DNA of 64,000 bases from Pacificispira sp033344895 (GCA_965229685.1 OZ245920.1:744001-808000); one strand, 5' to 3'. Counted from the stretch's first letter, positions 35,451 through 44,039 are shown. The notes: a model not told the origin generated them from the sequence alone. Program-made: numbers and translations.

Positions 35451-35852
35451 ATGTTCTTTGAGAAGCTGAGCCTCAGGCAAAAGATCGCGCTTCTGGCGCT
35501 GGCGAAGCGCATGATGATCGCCGATGCCAAGGTGCGCGTGGAAGAGGATGCGCTCTACCAGATTCTTCGAAACGAGCTTGGACCGGGTGTGGATGCACCG
35601 ACACAGGACGTTTTCGGCCCGATCGACGTATCTGAATTCGATGACCGCCATTCCCGACTTGTACTGTTGCTTGCACTCGCCATCATGGCGTTCATCGACG
35701 ACAACTTCCACCCCAGCGAATCGAGCGTCCTGTCCCAGGTGACAGAACAGTTGGGGTTCTCCGAGGAATTGGTCGCAAGGGCCATGGACATTGCGGAGCG
35801 ACAGGGGGCGATCGTCGTCGAAATTGAAAATCTGTTCGGCACGGCCGGGTGA
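35451..35852 (+). CDS. TerB-like (tellurite resistance B family) small helical protein
   Basis: 133-aa all-helical protein. LAKRMMIADAKVRVEEDALYQIL and LALAIMAFIDDNFHPSESSVLSQV repeat the acidic D-x-x-x-x-x-E pattern of TerB domains, which can bind calcium or other divalent metals. The role of stand-alone TerB-like proteins is not established. It precedes proC by 36 nt in the same direction and may share its transcript. Confidence 0.6.
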   Translation: MFFEKLSLRQKIALLALAKRMMIADAKVRVEEDALYQILRNELGPGVDAPTQDVFGPIDVSEFDDRHSRLVLLLALAIMAFIDDNFHPSESSVLSQVTEQLGFSEELVARAMDIAERQGAIVVEIENLFGTAG

Positions 35853-35888
35853 CCGACCCCCCGACATCGAAGTCCAAAGGAGTATCCC

Positions 35889-36713
35889 ATGACGCAGACC
35901 CTGACGAGACCCCTCATTCTGATCGGATGCGGCAAGATGGGCGGCGCAATGCTGAGCGGCTGGCTCGAATCCGGTATCGCCGGAGGCGGTGTCTATGTCG
36001 TCGATCCCATGGGGGGCGGACCGTTCAAGGGGCGTGATGGCGTCACCGTCGTGGCGGGCGCGGACGAGGTGCCGGACGATCTTGATCCGGAGGTCATCGT
36101 TCTGGCGGTGAAGCCGCAGCAGATGGATGCATTACTGGCCGATTACAAACGCTTCTCCGGGTCGTCGAGCCTGTTTGTGTCCATTGCGGCCGGGAAGACC
36201 ATCGGATACTTCGAGACGCATCTGGGGGCGGACGCTGCCATCGTACGTGCGATGCCGAACACGCCCGCCGCCATTGGCCAGGGGATCACGGTTGCTTGCC
36301 CGAACGGGAATGTCAGTGCGGATCAGGTTGCGCTGGCCGAACGGTTGCTGCGTGCCGTCGGGGAGGCGGCGAGCGTTGACGACGAACGCCTGATTGATGC
36401 GGTGACCGCGCTCAGCGGGGGCGGACCGGCCTACACCTTCCTTTTGATCGAATGCATGGCGAAGGCCGGTGCTGCCGCCGGGCTGCCGCAGGATCTGGCG
36501 GATCGGCTCGCTCTCGTGACCGTTGCCGGGGCGGGACAACTGGCCCTGTCCAGCGAAGAACAGCCGTCGAAACTGCGCGAGAATGTGACCAGCCCGGGCG
36601 GGACGACCCTGGAAGCGCTGAAAGTGCTGATGCGGGAAGGCGACGGCCTGCCGGACCTCATGGTGGAGGCGATTGCTGCCGCCACGCGCCGGTCCAGGGA
36701 ACTGGGCAGCTAA
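35889..36713 (+). CDS. proC: Pyrroline-5-carboxylate reductase
   Basis: 274-aa enzyme for the last step of proline synthesis, reducing 1-pyrroline-5-carboxylate with NAD(P)H. The nucleotide loop is GCGKMGGAMLSGW, with AVKPQQM and SIAAGKT following. RAMPNTPAAIGQG is at the active-site edge and the C-terminal signature is TSPGGTTLEAL. AAAGGAG lies upstream of the ATG. Converges on the YcaQ gene across 26 bp. Confidence 0.94.
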   Translation: MTQTLTRPLILIGCGKMGGAMLSGWLESGIAGGGVYVVDPMGGGPFKGRDGVTVVAGADEVPDDLDPEVIVLAVKPQQMDALLADYKRFSGSSSLFVSIAAGKTIGYFETHLGADAAIVRAMPNTPAAIGQGITVACPNGNVSADQVALAERLLRAVGEAASVDDERLIDAVTALSGGGPAYTFLLIECMAKAGAAAGLPQDLADRLALVTVAGAGQLALSSEEQPSKLRENVTSPGGTTLEALKVLMREGDGLPDLMVEAIAAATRRSRELGS

Positions 36714-36739
36714 CGGACGGGCCCTGCTGCCGGGCTTGG

Positions 36740-37966
36740 CTACAGGGCCTGATTCAGGACAATCGGGTCGCGCAGCCAGCCGTCCTCATAACGGATGCCG
36801 GACAGGTTTCCAAATTTCCGCTGGCGGTCCAGTTCGGATTCCAGCTTTTTCATGCGCCCCTTGCCGAAACGGATTCCCGGTTCGGGCCACAGGGCGGTGA
36901 TCTGCAGCGCGTCCGCGTTTCGATCCGCCTTCATGTCGATGCGGCCGACCATTCTGTCTCCCTCGAGAATGGGGAAGACATAATAGCCGAATGTCCGCTT
37001 CTCGGCAGGCACGAAGACCTCGATCCGGTAGTCGAATCCGAACAGGCCTTTCAGACGTTTACGGTCGCGCAGGACCGGGTCGAACGGGTTGAGGATGCGC
37101 AAACCGGGTGGCGGCGCGCCGGTGGAGCGCACGGCGGCGACGAGGTCCATCCGCCCGAACAATGTGCGCTTCCGTCCGTCGATCTGTTCGACGCAGACTG
37201 GCTCCACTCCCTCACCGAGATGCCGGTCGCACCAGCGTTTGGCATCGTCCGTCGTGATCAGGTCCCAATAGCCCGCGATTTCGCCTGCGGTCCCGAATCC
37301 AAGCCGATGAAGCGCCTCCCGGCATGCCCAGTCGACAAGTTCGTCATGGTCCACGGGCGCCTCGCGATGCGGTGCCGGAATCACACGATGGGTGAGGTCA
37401 TAGACCTTCTGGAAACCCTCCCGGCGGCAGATCGCCAGTTCTCCAATCCGCCAAAGATATTCCAGGGCCGTTTTGGAGGGGTGCCAGTTCCACCAGGCTC
37501 CGGGTCCCTTGCGCTCGTCTGGCGAGAGTTCGCGGGAAAGCACCGGACCGTTTGCCTCGATATGGCTCAGGACCTGTGCGGTTTCGTTCAGGAAATCCGG
37601 GCCGTGCCAACGGGTATAGCGATCCGACAACAGTCTTCGGCGGTTTTCGAAGCGCCGCATCCAGTACGGATAGAATGCCGACGGGATGACCGATGCATCA
37701 TGGGTCCAGTTTTCAAAAAGCTGCCGCTTCCGCTCCACCAGACGCTTCAACTGAAGCGGCCGGTAGCCGGTGGCGCGGCTGGACAGGATCATGTGATGGG
37801 CGCGTTCCAGCATGTTGATACTGTCGATCTGAACGAAACCCAGCCGACAGATCAGATCCATCAGGGTGTCGTCATTCATTGGCCGGCGGTGCGATTCACC
37901 CAGGCCCTGAAGCCCCAGAATCAGGTGACGGCCCTGCTCGGCGGTGATGGTCGGCAGGGCCGTCAT
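36740..37966 (-). CDS. ycaQ: YcaQ/AlkX-type crosslink-repair DNA glycosylase
   Basis: 408-aa HTH_42 superfamily glycosylase with three winged-helix domains, which excises N7-alkylated bases and interstrand crosslinks. The catalytic-loop motif is QID (GFVQIDSINMLERAHHMIL), the Q-hydrophobic-D form of the AlkX/YcaQ branch rather than the QxQ of AlkZ. Other signatures are HDASVIPSAFYPYW and NPFDPVLRDRKRL. Its start overlaps the GNAT stop by 4 nt, making it the last gene of a three-gene, translationally coupled operon. Confidence 0.88.
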   Translation of the reverse strand: MTALPTITAEQGRHLILGLQGLGESHRRPMNDDTLMDLICRLGFVQIDSINMLERAHHMILSSRATGYRPLQLKRLVERKRQLFENWTHDASVIPSAFYPYWMRRFENRRRLLSDRYTRWHGPDFLNETAQVLSHIEANGPVLSRELSPDERKGPGAWWNWHPSKTALEYLWRIGELAICRREGFQKVYDLTHRVIPAPHREAPVDHDELVDWACREALHRLGFGTAGEIAGYWDLITTDDAKRWCDRHLGEGVEPVCVEQIDGRKRTLFGRMDLVAAVRSTGAPPPGLRILNPFDPVLRDRKRLKGLFGFDYRIEVFVPAEKRTFGYYVFPILEGDRMVGRIDMKADRNADALQITALWPEPGIRFGKGRMKKLESELDRQRKFGNLSGIRYEDGWLRDPIVLNQAL

Positions 37967-38460
37967 GCGGACTTCTCCATGAAGATGACAGGCAGGTCGG
38001 CCCCGGGCGCGGGCATGACGCCGCGTGAAACCGGACTGTATCCCAGGGCCGCATAGAACCCTTCCGCATTGGCGTTGGATCGGACAGTCAGGTGCCGGCG
38101 GCCGGCTGCGCGGGCGGCCTGTTCCACCCTTTGCACCAACCGCCGGCCCAGTCCGGCTCCGGCTGTGTCCGGATGGACGAAGACCTTCCGAATTCGGGCG
38201 GCATGGGACGAATCCGGCACGTCACACCAGCCGGCGCTTCCCAGCAGACGCCCGTCCTCATGCCATGCAAGAAGGAGATTGTTGGCGGCGAGGGTCCCTG
38301 CGTAACCCGGGTCGCGAATCAGAAGAATATGCGCGCGTATCTGGTCCGGTGTGTGGAAGGGGCCGGCGAGCCCGGACCAAGCGGTCTCGTGCAACCGTCG
38401 CACCGCTTCGGCGTCTTCCACCCGGTAGGCGGCGAACCGAATGGCCGTTGAATCGATCAC
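37963..38460 (-). CDS. GNAT family N-acetyltransferase
   Basis: 165-aa acetyltransferase. The acetyl-CoA binding motif A is RKVFVHPDTAGAGLGRRLVQ, and the late FYAALGYSPVSRG is the usual GNAT B-motif ending. The GTG at 38460 is chosen because it overlaps the DUF1289 stop (GTGA), matching the ATGA overlap with ycaQ at the other end. Longer upstream frames run antisense to nothing recognisable. Acceptor substrate unknown. Confidence 0.83.
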   Translation of the reverse strand: MIDSTAIRFAAYRVEDAEAVRRLHETAWSGLAGPFHTPDQIRAHILLIRDPGYAGTLAANNLLLAWHEDGRLLGSAGWCDVPDSSHAARIRKVFVHPDTAGAGLGRRLVQRVEQAARAAGRRHLTVRSNANAEGFYAALGYSPVSRGVMPAPGADLPVIFMEKSA

Positions 38461-38702
38461 GTTTCCGTCGCCGCCCCGCCGCGGCGTCGGCGCCTCGGGC
38501 GCAGGTCGCTTTCCGACACCCGTCCGGCGGCAATGCGCCGCGCGCGCAGCGCCTGGACAATTTCGTAACGGCGCTCGTTGGTTGCACCGCCCCATTCCGC
38601 GATTTCTCCCGTCGTGCGCATGCAGCCGGAGCATCGGCCTGTCGCAGGATCCAATGCGCAGATACCGATGCAGGGGGAGGGGATGTTGGGCAGGGCTGCC
38701 AC
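38457..38702 (-). CDS. DUF1289 family small Cys-rich protein
   Basis: 81-aa protein with the DUF1289 cysteine pattern PSPCIGICALDPATGRCSGC, followed by TTGEIAEWGGATNERR. The four cysteines suggest a metal or Fe-S site; no function is established. The C-terminus is strongly basic. GTG start with GGAACGA upstream. First gene of the DUF1289-GNAT-ycaQ operon, divergent from arsR. Confidence 0.85.
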   Translation of the reverse strand: MAALPNIPSPCIGICALDPATGRCSGCMRTTGEIAEWGGATNERRYEIVQALRARRIAAGRVSESDLRPRRRRRGGAATET

Positions 38703-38793
38703 GAATTCGTTCCAGTTTTGTTTGACCCTGTCCAGCTAATCGGGCTGTCGCGGGAATTCAAGTCGATTCACCAGCAAGGGCGGTGATTGCCTA

Positions 38794-38815
38794 TATTTCG
38801 ATGATTCTAGAAATA
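38794..38815. promoter_or_regulatory. Probable ArsR operator
   Basis: Perfect inverted repeat TATTTC-N10-GAAATA, ending 3 bp before the arsR -35 box. A repressor bound here would block promoter access. Confidence 0.6.
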
Positions 38816-38818
38816 CCG

Positions 38819-38847
38819 TTGACATCGATCTGAGATCGCCGTAGTTT
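38819..38847 (+). promoter_or_regulatory. arsR promoter
   Basis: Consensus -35 TTGACA (38819-38824), 17-bp spacer, and TAGTTT (38842-38847). The predicted start of transcription coincides with the arsR ATG at 38854. Confidence 0.6.
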
Positions 38848-38853
38848 TAGGGC

Positions 38854-39189
38854 ATGAGTGAACTGGAACAGACTGCGGCCTGCTTGGAGGCCCTTGGAAA
38901 CCCCACACGGTTGGCGATCTACCGCCTTCTGGTCCGTGCGGGTGAAGAGGGACAGAGTGTCGGCCGAATTCAGGCCGCCCTGTCGGTTCCGGCTTCGACG
39001 CTGTCCCATCATCTGAAGCATCTGGAGATGGTCGGAATGGTTTTGCGGCGGCGGGAAGGGACCACTCATACCTGCGTTGCGAATTACAGGACGATGAACA
39101 AGGTTCTCGGATTCCTGACGGAAGAATGCTGTGCCGACAGCGGCATCGCCCCCACACAACCCCACAGCGCCCACAAGATAAGCGCCTGA
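38854..39189 (+). CDS. arsR: ArsR family metalloregulator
   Basis: 111-aa winged-helix repressor. The recognition region is LSVPASTLSHHLKHLEMVGMV, with the preceding ALGNPTRLAIYRLL helix. Vicinal cysteines C92-C93 (TEECCADS) near the C-terminus resemble As(III)-binding cysteine pairs of some ArsR proteins; C10 and C74 are other candidates. It sits 17 nt upstream of a COG0701 permease, a pairing seen with organoarsenical or arsenite efflux. Effector identity is inferred. Confidence 0.88.
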   Translation: MSELEQTAACLEALGNPTRLAIYRLLVRAGEEGQSVGRIQAALSVPASTLSHHLKHLEMVGMVLRRREGTTHTCVANYRTMNKVLGFLTEECCADSGIAPTQPHSAHKISA

Positions 39190-39206
39190 CGCTTTGGAGA
39201 GCGACG

Positions 39207-40310
39207 ATGACGGATCACGCCCAAGGTACTTCGCCCAACTATTTCGATGTTTCTGGAAGTATCGTTTCCTGGCTTCGATCCCTGCCGAGGGACCGGGTTG
39301 TCTGGGCGTTCGCTGCTCTAATCGCTGCGGTCTTTCTGCTGGCGACGGATGATGCGACGGCGCTCCTCGGTGCGACCGGCAACAGCCTCGCGGAAACCGG
39401 GCCCTTCATTGCCGCAAGTATTCTGATCGCCGCCTACGTTAAGGCGACGGGTGCGGATGCCCTGATTGCCCGCGCCCTGTCCGGGCGACAGGAAAGCGCG
39501 GTCCTGACGGCGGCCGTCTTTGGAGCCTTGTCGCCGTTCTGCTCCTGCGGGGTGGTGCCGTTGATCGCGGCGCTGCTGGCTGCCGGGGTGCCGCTGGCAC
39601 CGGTCATGGCCTTCTGGCTCGCCTCACCGGTGATCGATCCGGAAATGCTGGTCCTGACCTGGGGCGTGCTTGGGGCGGAAATGGCGATTGCGAAGACGCT
39701 TGCTGCCATCGGGCTGGGATTGCTCGGCGGAGGCACGGTCATGGCAATGCAGCACATGGGCATGCTCTGCGACGTTCTGCGCGACGGTGTGGGCGGGAAA
39801 TCCTGCTGTGGCACCAAGCCGTCACCGGTCGCGACCGGTCAGGGCTGCGGCCCCGCCAAGGATGAGACGCCGCGTTGGGCGTTCTGGACGGAAGGCAATC
39901 GTCGCATTCAGTTCGTCGAGGAGACCGGGACGATGGGCTGGTTTCTGGTCAAGTGGCTGAGCCTTGCCTTCCTGATCGAGGCGATGATGATCGCCTGGGT
40001 TCCGATGGAGCGGATTGCGGGCGGCCTGTCAGAACTTGGCCCGTTCGCTGTTCCCGCCGCGGCGGCGGTCGGGGTTCCCGCTTATCTCAACGGATACGCT
40101 GCGATCCCGCTGGTCCGCGGCCTGATGGAAGTGGGCCTGCAACCCGGGGCCGCGCTGGCCTTCATGGTCGCGGGCGGCGTCACCTGCATCCCGGCCGCGG
40201 TCGCCGTCAAAGCATTGGTGAAGATGCCGGTTTTCCTGATGTACCTCGCCATAGCGGCCATCGGTTCCGTTGCCGCCGGCTTCGCCTTTTCGGTCTACTT
40301 CATGATCTAG
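39207..40310 (+). CDS. COG0701/DUF318 permease, possibly ArsP-like efflux
   Basis: 367-aa inner-membrane permease with about eight to ten transmembrane helices. The hallmark FGALSPFCSCGVVPLIAALL is present, with a mirrored second-half motif YAAIPLVRGLMEVGLQPGAAL. A cytoplasmic loop is Cys-rich (GKSCCGTKPSPVATGQGCGP), fitting thiophilic metalloid binding. ArsP members export trivalent organoarsenicals. GGAG lies upstream of ATG 39207. The stop overlaps the convergent molybdoenzyme stop by 4 nt. Other COG0701 members have different roles, so the substrate is not proven. Confidence 0.82.
   Translation: MTDHAQGTSPNYFDVSGSIVSWLRSLPRDRVVWAFAALIAAVFLLATDDATALLGATGNSLAETGPFIAASILIAAYVKATGADALIARALSGRQESAVLTAAVFGALSPFCSCGVVPLIAALLAAGVPLAPVMAFWLASPVIDPEMLVLTWGVLGAEMAIAKTLAAIGLGLLGGGTVMAMQHMGMLCDVLRDGVGGKSCCGTKPSPVATGQGCGPAKDETPRWAFWTEGNRRIQFVEETGTMGWFLVKWLSLAFLIEAMMIAWVPMERIAGGLSELGPFAVPAAAAVGVPAYLNGYAAIPLVRGLMEVGLQPGAALAFMVAGGVTCIPAAVAVKALVKMPVFLMYLAIAAIGSVAAGFAFSVYFMI
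39240..39261. promoter_or_regulatory. Operator-like repeat inside the permease start
   Basis: TATTTC-N10-GAAGTA, matching the arsR upstream site (38794-38815 and its flank) at 21 of 25 positions although it lies in coding sequence (residues about 12-20). Confidence 0.4.
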
Positions 40311-42547
40311 GCGTTCAGGTAGTTCCAGACCCGTTCGGGCGTCAGCGGCATGTCGATGTCCTGGCGCCCGATTGCGTCTGCGACGGCATTTACGACTGCG
40401 GCCGGGCCACCAATGCTGGCGATTTCACCGGCGCCTTTCATGCCCAGAATGTTGATCTCCGTCGGCGTGTCGGCCGAATGCAGATCGAAAAACGGCACAT
40501 CCCCGGCGCGGGGCAGCTGGTAATCCATGAAAGACCCGCTGAGCAACTGACCGGTATCCGGATCGAATGCGGTGCGCTCGTACAAGGCCTGACCGATTGC
40601 CTGCGCCAGGCCGCCATGAATCTGACCTTCGGCAATCATCGGATTGACCCGACGGCCGAGATCGTCGACCGCTGTGAACCGGTCGAGTTTCACGAAACCG
40701 GTATCCGGATCGACCTCGACTTCCACGATATAGGCACCATGCGGGACAGTCTGGATTTCGTGATCGCTTTCGGCGGTGCCACCGCAAAGATTCTCGCGTT
40801 CCTCCGGCAGGTCGGCGGCAATTTCCGTCAGGGTGACGCGGCGGTCCGTGCCGACGACCGTGAAACCACCCGCGCCGTACTCCAGGTCCACCTCGGCGGT
40901 TTCCAGCCGCTCGGCGGCCAGTGCGCGAGCATTGTCCAGCATGACATCGGCTGCCTTCATGATCGTCACGCCTGCAATCGGCAGAGAAGACGATCCGCCG
41001 GTCCCGCCGCCGGTCTTGATTTCCGCGGTATCGCCCTCGACAACGCGAATGCGGTCCATCGGAATTTCCAGCTTGTCGGCCAGCAATTGCGCAAACGCGG
41101 TCTCGTGCCCCTGGCCGGATGCCTGGACCCCGGTCAGGACAAGGACACTGCCATCCTGTTGCAGCAGCACTTCGCTGCGTTCGGATGCGCTGCCGCCGGT
41201 CAGGTGCAGGTATAGGCCGATCCCGATACCGCGCTTCAATCCCCTGGATTCGCTTTCCGCCCGCCGGGCCTCGAAGCCTTGCCAATCGGCCGCGTCCGCA
41301 CCGGCATCCATGACCGCTTCGAAGCGGGCGGAATCGTAAATGAAGCCATTGGCGGCCTGATAGGGCATCTTGGCTTCAGGCACCAGATTGCGGCGCCTGA
41401 ACTCAAGCGGCCCCAGCCCGGTTTCCCGCCCTGCCTTCTCAATCAGGCGTTCGACCAGATACTGCGCCTCCGGCTTCCCGGCGCCGCGGTAGGCATCGGT
41501 CGGGGCGGCATTCGTATAGACGGCCGAGACCCGCACATGCAGGGCCGGGATGTCATAGACATGACCCAGTGTCTTGGTGAATCCCTTGGTCAGTACACCG
41601 ACACCCAGCGCAGACGCATAGGCGCCCATGTCACCGATCGTGTCGACCTTCAATGCGGTGATCCGGCCGTCGGCGTCGATTGCAATAGAAGCCTTCCCGG
41701 CCTGGCCCCGTCCATAGGCGTCGGACAGGAACGCCTCGGACCGGCTTTCGACCCAGCGTACGGGGCGCCCGAATGCCTTGGACGCGGCAAGCACCAGTGA
41801 CTGTTCGGGATAATTCATCAGCTTGATGCCGAAACTGCCACCGACATCGCCGGTCACCACGCGGACGGCGGCAGGGTCGACGCCAAGCGTCGCGGCCATC
41901 ATGTCGCGCATGAAATGTACGCCCTGCGTCTGGGTGAACAGGGTGTAGCCGCCGTCCTTGTATTGCCCCAGGGCGGACCGTGTCTCGATCGGCGCGACGG
42001 AAACCCGGTCGCTGCGCTGGCTGATCTCGACGATCTGGTTTGCTGCGGCAAAGGCGGCTTCGACCACATCAGCATCGCCCTCCTCCCAGACAACGGCGGT
42101 GTCGGTTGAGTGGACCGGATCGGTGACGGCGGGCAGTTCATTGAAATCCGCCAGAATTGCTTCCATCGCGTCGTGGGCGGCGGATTCCGACTCTGCGACG
42201 ATGAAGGCGATCGGGTCACCGACGAAACGGACCGTGTCCCGCGCCAGCAGGTCGCGGACGGGGGCGCGGAAGGGCGTGCCGTCGCTGCCGGCATGGGCGG
42301 CCTTGCACGGCATCGGCTTGCAGCCCAGTCGGTCCAGGTCGGCAGCAGTCAGAATGCCGACGACGCCCGGAATTTCGGCTGCGTCGGCGACATCCAGCTC
42401 CGTGATACGGCCATGCGCGACCGGAGACCGGAAAACGACGGCATGCAGCATGTCCGGCAGGCGCAAGTCTTCGACAAAGCGGCCTTTGCCGGTCAGCAGT
42501 CTTGTATCCTCAAGGCGCGGAATCGATTTGCCGGACCAGTCGCTCAT
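40307..42547 (-). CDS. Xanthine dehydrogenase family molybdopterin-binding large subunit (orphan)
   Basis: 746-aa large subunit of the CO/xanthine dehydrogenase superfamily. The N-terminal domain starts RLEDTRLLTGKGRFVEDLRL. Cofactor segments are GDVGGSFGIKL, AYRGAGKPEAQYLVERLIEK and QGHETAFAQLLAD, and the catalytic glutamate is in GMKGAGEIASIGG. It would hydroxylate an aromatic, aldehyde or CO-like substrate in the cytoplasm. Neither the FAD medium subunit nor the 2Fe-2S small subunit is adjacent, so partners must be encoded elsewhere. Substrate unknown; GQYKDG does not show the Cys loop of true CO dehydrogenase. Confidence 0.88.
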   Translation of the reverse strand: MSDWSGKSIPRLEDTRLLTGKGRFVEDLRLPDMLHAVVFRSPVAHGRITELDVADAAEIPGVVGILTAADLDRLGCKPMPCKAAHAGSDGTPFRAPVRDLLARDTVRFVGDPIAFIVAESESAAHDAMEAILADFNELPAVTDPVHSTDTAVVWEEGDADVVEAAFAAANQIVEISQRSDRVSVAPIETRSALGQYKDGGYTLFTQTQGVHFMRDMMAATLGVDPAAVRVVTGDVGGSFGIKLMNYPEQSLVLAASKAFGRPVRWVESRSEAFLSDAYGRGQAGKASIAIDADGRITALKVDTIGDMGAYASALGVGVLTKGFTKTLGHVYDIPALHVRVSAVYTNAAPTDAYRGAGKPEAQYLVERLIEKAGRETGLGPLEFRRRNLVPEAKMPYQAANGFIYDSARFEAVMDAGADAADWQGFEARRAESESRGLKRGIGIGLYLHLTGGSASERSEVLLQQDGSVLVLTGVQASGQGHETAFAQLLADKLEIPMDRIRVVEGDTAEIKTGGGTGGSSSLPIAGVTIMKAADVMLDNARALAAERLETAEVDLEYGAGGFTVVGTDRRVTLTEIAADLPEERENLCGGTAESDHEIQTVPHGAYIVEVEVDPDTGFVKLDRFTAVDDLGRRVNPMIAEGQIHGGLAQAIGQALYERTAFDPDTGQLLSGSFMDYQLPRAGDVPFFDLHSADTPTEINILGMKGAGEIASIGGPAAVVNAVADAIGRQDIDMPLTPERVWNYLNA

Positions 42548-42701
42548 GTCACACTCCCGTTTTCGCGTCGGTCCGGTTTAGCAATGTGCAACCCGGGCGA
42601 CAAACCGGAATAGCGACCGATGGCCCGAAGCGGCCCTGGCAAAGAAATTGAATGCCCATTCCAGAAATCTATATTGGAAGGGTGAAAGAGGAGTCTGAAC
42701 A

Positions 42702-43283
42702 ATGGGTCGCGTCAGAGCTTTCGATCCGGATGAAGTACTGGACCGTGCCATGCGCACTTTTTGGCAGCATGGCTACGACGCCACGTCGATCGACGATATC
42801 GTCAACAGCACGGGTGTGAACCGCGCCAGTCTGTACGGTACTTTCGGGGACAAGAAGCAGATCTTCCTCAAAGCGTTCGAACGCTATGTCGCGGCCAGTA
42901 CCGTGGCCAACCTGGATGCCGCCACGACGCCGGGCAGCGCGCGACCGGCCCTGGAATCGCTTTTCGAACGTCTTGTGACGCGATCCTGTGACGGGCGCCA
43001 TGCGGGATGCATGATCACTAACACCGCCACGGAATTCGGCAGTCGCGATCCGGAGGTCCTGGACCACGCTCGTCGGGCGCTGGCGCGAATCGAGAACGCG
43101 CTGGACCGCCTGTTGCGACGGGCACAATCCTTCGGTGAATTGCCGGATGATGTGGATGCCCGTGCTAAAGCCCGCCATCTCATGGCGACCATGCAAGGGC
43201 TACAAGTCATTTCGAAGATCAATTCCGACCCTCGCATGCTGAAGCAGATCTGCGATCAGGCCGTCGACGCCGCCTTCGAATAA
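42702..43283 (+). CDS. TetR/AcrR family regulator
   Basis: 193-aa regulator with the helix-turn-helix DRAMRTFWQHGYDATSIDDIVNSTGVNRASLYGTFGDKKQIF (about 13-54). A helical C-domain follows, containing a cysteine pair (SCDGRHAGCMI) that could sense electrophiles or oxidants. AGAGGAG precedes the ATG. An AhpD-like gene follows 129 bp downstream with a perfect palindrome in its promoter region, suggesting local control. Confidence 0.88.
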   Translation: MGRVRAFDPDEVLDRAMRTFWQHGYDATSIDDIVNSTGVNRASLYGTFGDKKQIFLKAFERYVAASTVANLDAATTPGSARPALESLFERLVTRSCDGRHAGCMITNTATEFGSRDPEVLDHARRALARIENALDRLLRRAQSFGELPDDVDARAKARHLMATMQGLQVISKINSDPRMLKQICDQAVDAAFE

Positions 43284-43322
43284 CTCTCACACGACTGTGA
43301 ACGCCCAGGCGGCATTTTGTAT

Positions 43323-43338
43323 TGGAACAATCGTTCCA
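43323..43338. promoter_or_regulatory. Palindromic operator upstream of the AhpD-like gene
   Basis: Perfect TGGAAC-AATC-GTTCCA, 75-90 bp before the ATG. Related TTCCA and TGGAA half-sites flank 42659-42679 before the TetR gene, in the opposite arrangement. Confidence 0.6.
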
Positions 43339-43412
43339 CAATCACCACCTCCCTGACCGAGGCATCGGACGGCGGTTGGCCGTCCGGGTTCAATCGACAA
43401 GGAGTTTCAAGC

Positions 43413-43982
43413 ATGAGCGATAGTGTCATCCATTCCATCGGCAGTGCCCCGGAAGGCTCCAAGCCATTGCTCGAGAACGTGCAGGCGAAGTTTGGCTTTC
43501 TGCCGAACATTCTGGGTGCGATGGCCGAAGCGCCGGCAACCCTGGAAGGCTACCTGACGCTGTCCGGTATTTACGACAAGTCGTCCCTGTCACCGGCCGA
43601 GCGCCAACTGGTGCTTCTGGCAATCAGCCGCGAGAACGAATGCCACTTCTGCGTCGCGGCCCACAGCGGCGGTGCCAAGAAGGCAGGACTCGACGAAGCG
43701 GAGATCGAACATGTTCGTGAGGGCGAGGCGCTGAACAATCCCAAGCTGGAGGCCTTGCATGCCTTTGCGACGGCGGTCACGGTGAACCGTGGGCAGGTCG
43801 GTGAAAAGGCGCTGCAGGACTTCTTTGATGCCGGGTATACCCGTCAACAGGCCTATGAAGTCGTGTTGGGGGTGGCAGTCAAGGTCATGACCAACTATGT
43901 GGATGCCATGGCGGACGTGCCGCTGAACGACCAATTGTCTGCGATGAGATGGGTTCCGCCGCGGCAGCGTGCTGCCGAATAG
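43413..43982 (+). CDS. AhpD-like alkylhydroperoxidase / carboxymuconolactone decarboxylase family protein
   Basis: 189-aa helical protein with the peroxidase motif E-x-x-C-x-x-C-x-x-x-H: C77, C80 and H84 in ENECHFCVAAHSGG. Such proteins reduce peroxides or act as thiol-redox enzymes. ATG 43413 follows AAGGAG; the frame extends upstream but over the operator. The TetR gene lies just before it and a terminator follows it, so it is a compact oxidant-response unit. Confidence 0.87.
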   Translation: MSDSVIHSIGSAPEGSKPLLENVQAKFGFLPNILGAMAEAPATLEGYLTLSGIYDKSSLSPAERQLVLLAISRENECHFCVAAHSGGAKKAGLDEAEIEHVREGEALNNPKLEALHAFATAVTVNRGQVGEKALQDFFDAGYTRQQAYEVVLGVAVKVMTNYVDAMADVPLNDQLSAMRWVPPRQRAAE

Positions 43983-44011
43983 GCGACCGCCACATCGTCA
44001 AAGGCCTTGTG

Positions 44012-44039
44012 AACGGACCGGCGCAATGCCGGTCCGTTT
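44012..44039 (+). terminator. Rho-independent terminator
   Basis: 11-bp stem AACGGACCGGC/GCCGGTCCGTT with loop GCAAT and a short T-run, 30 bp after the AhpD-like gene. Confidence 0.75.

Noticed and set aside
36452..38056. 534-codon plus-strand ORF
   Set aside because: Shadow of proC and the YcaQ gene, low-complexity composition.
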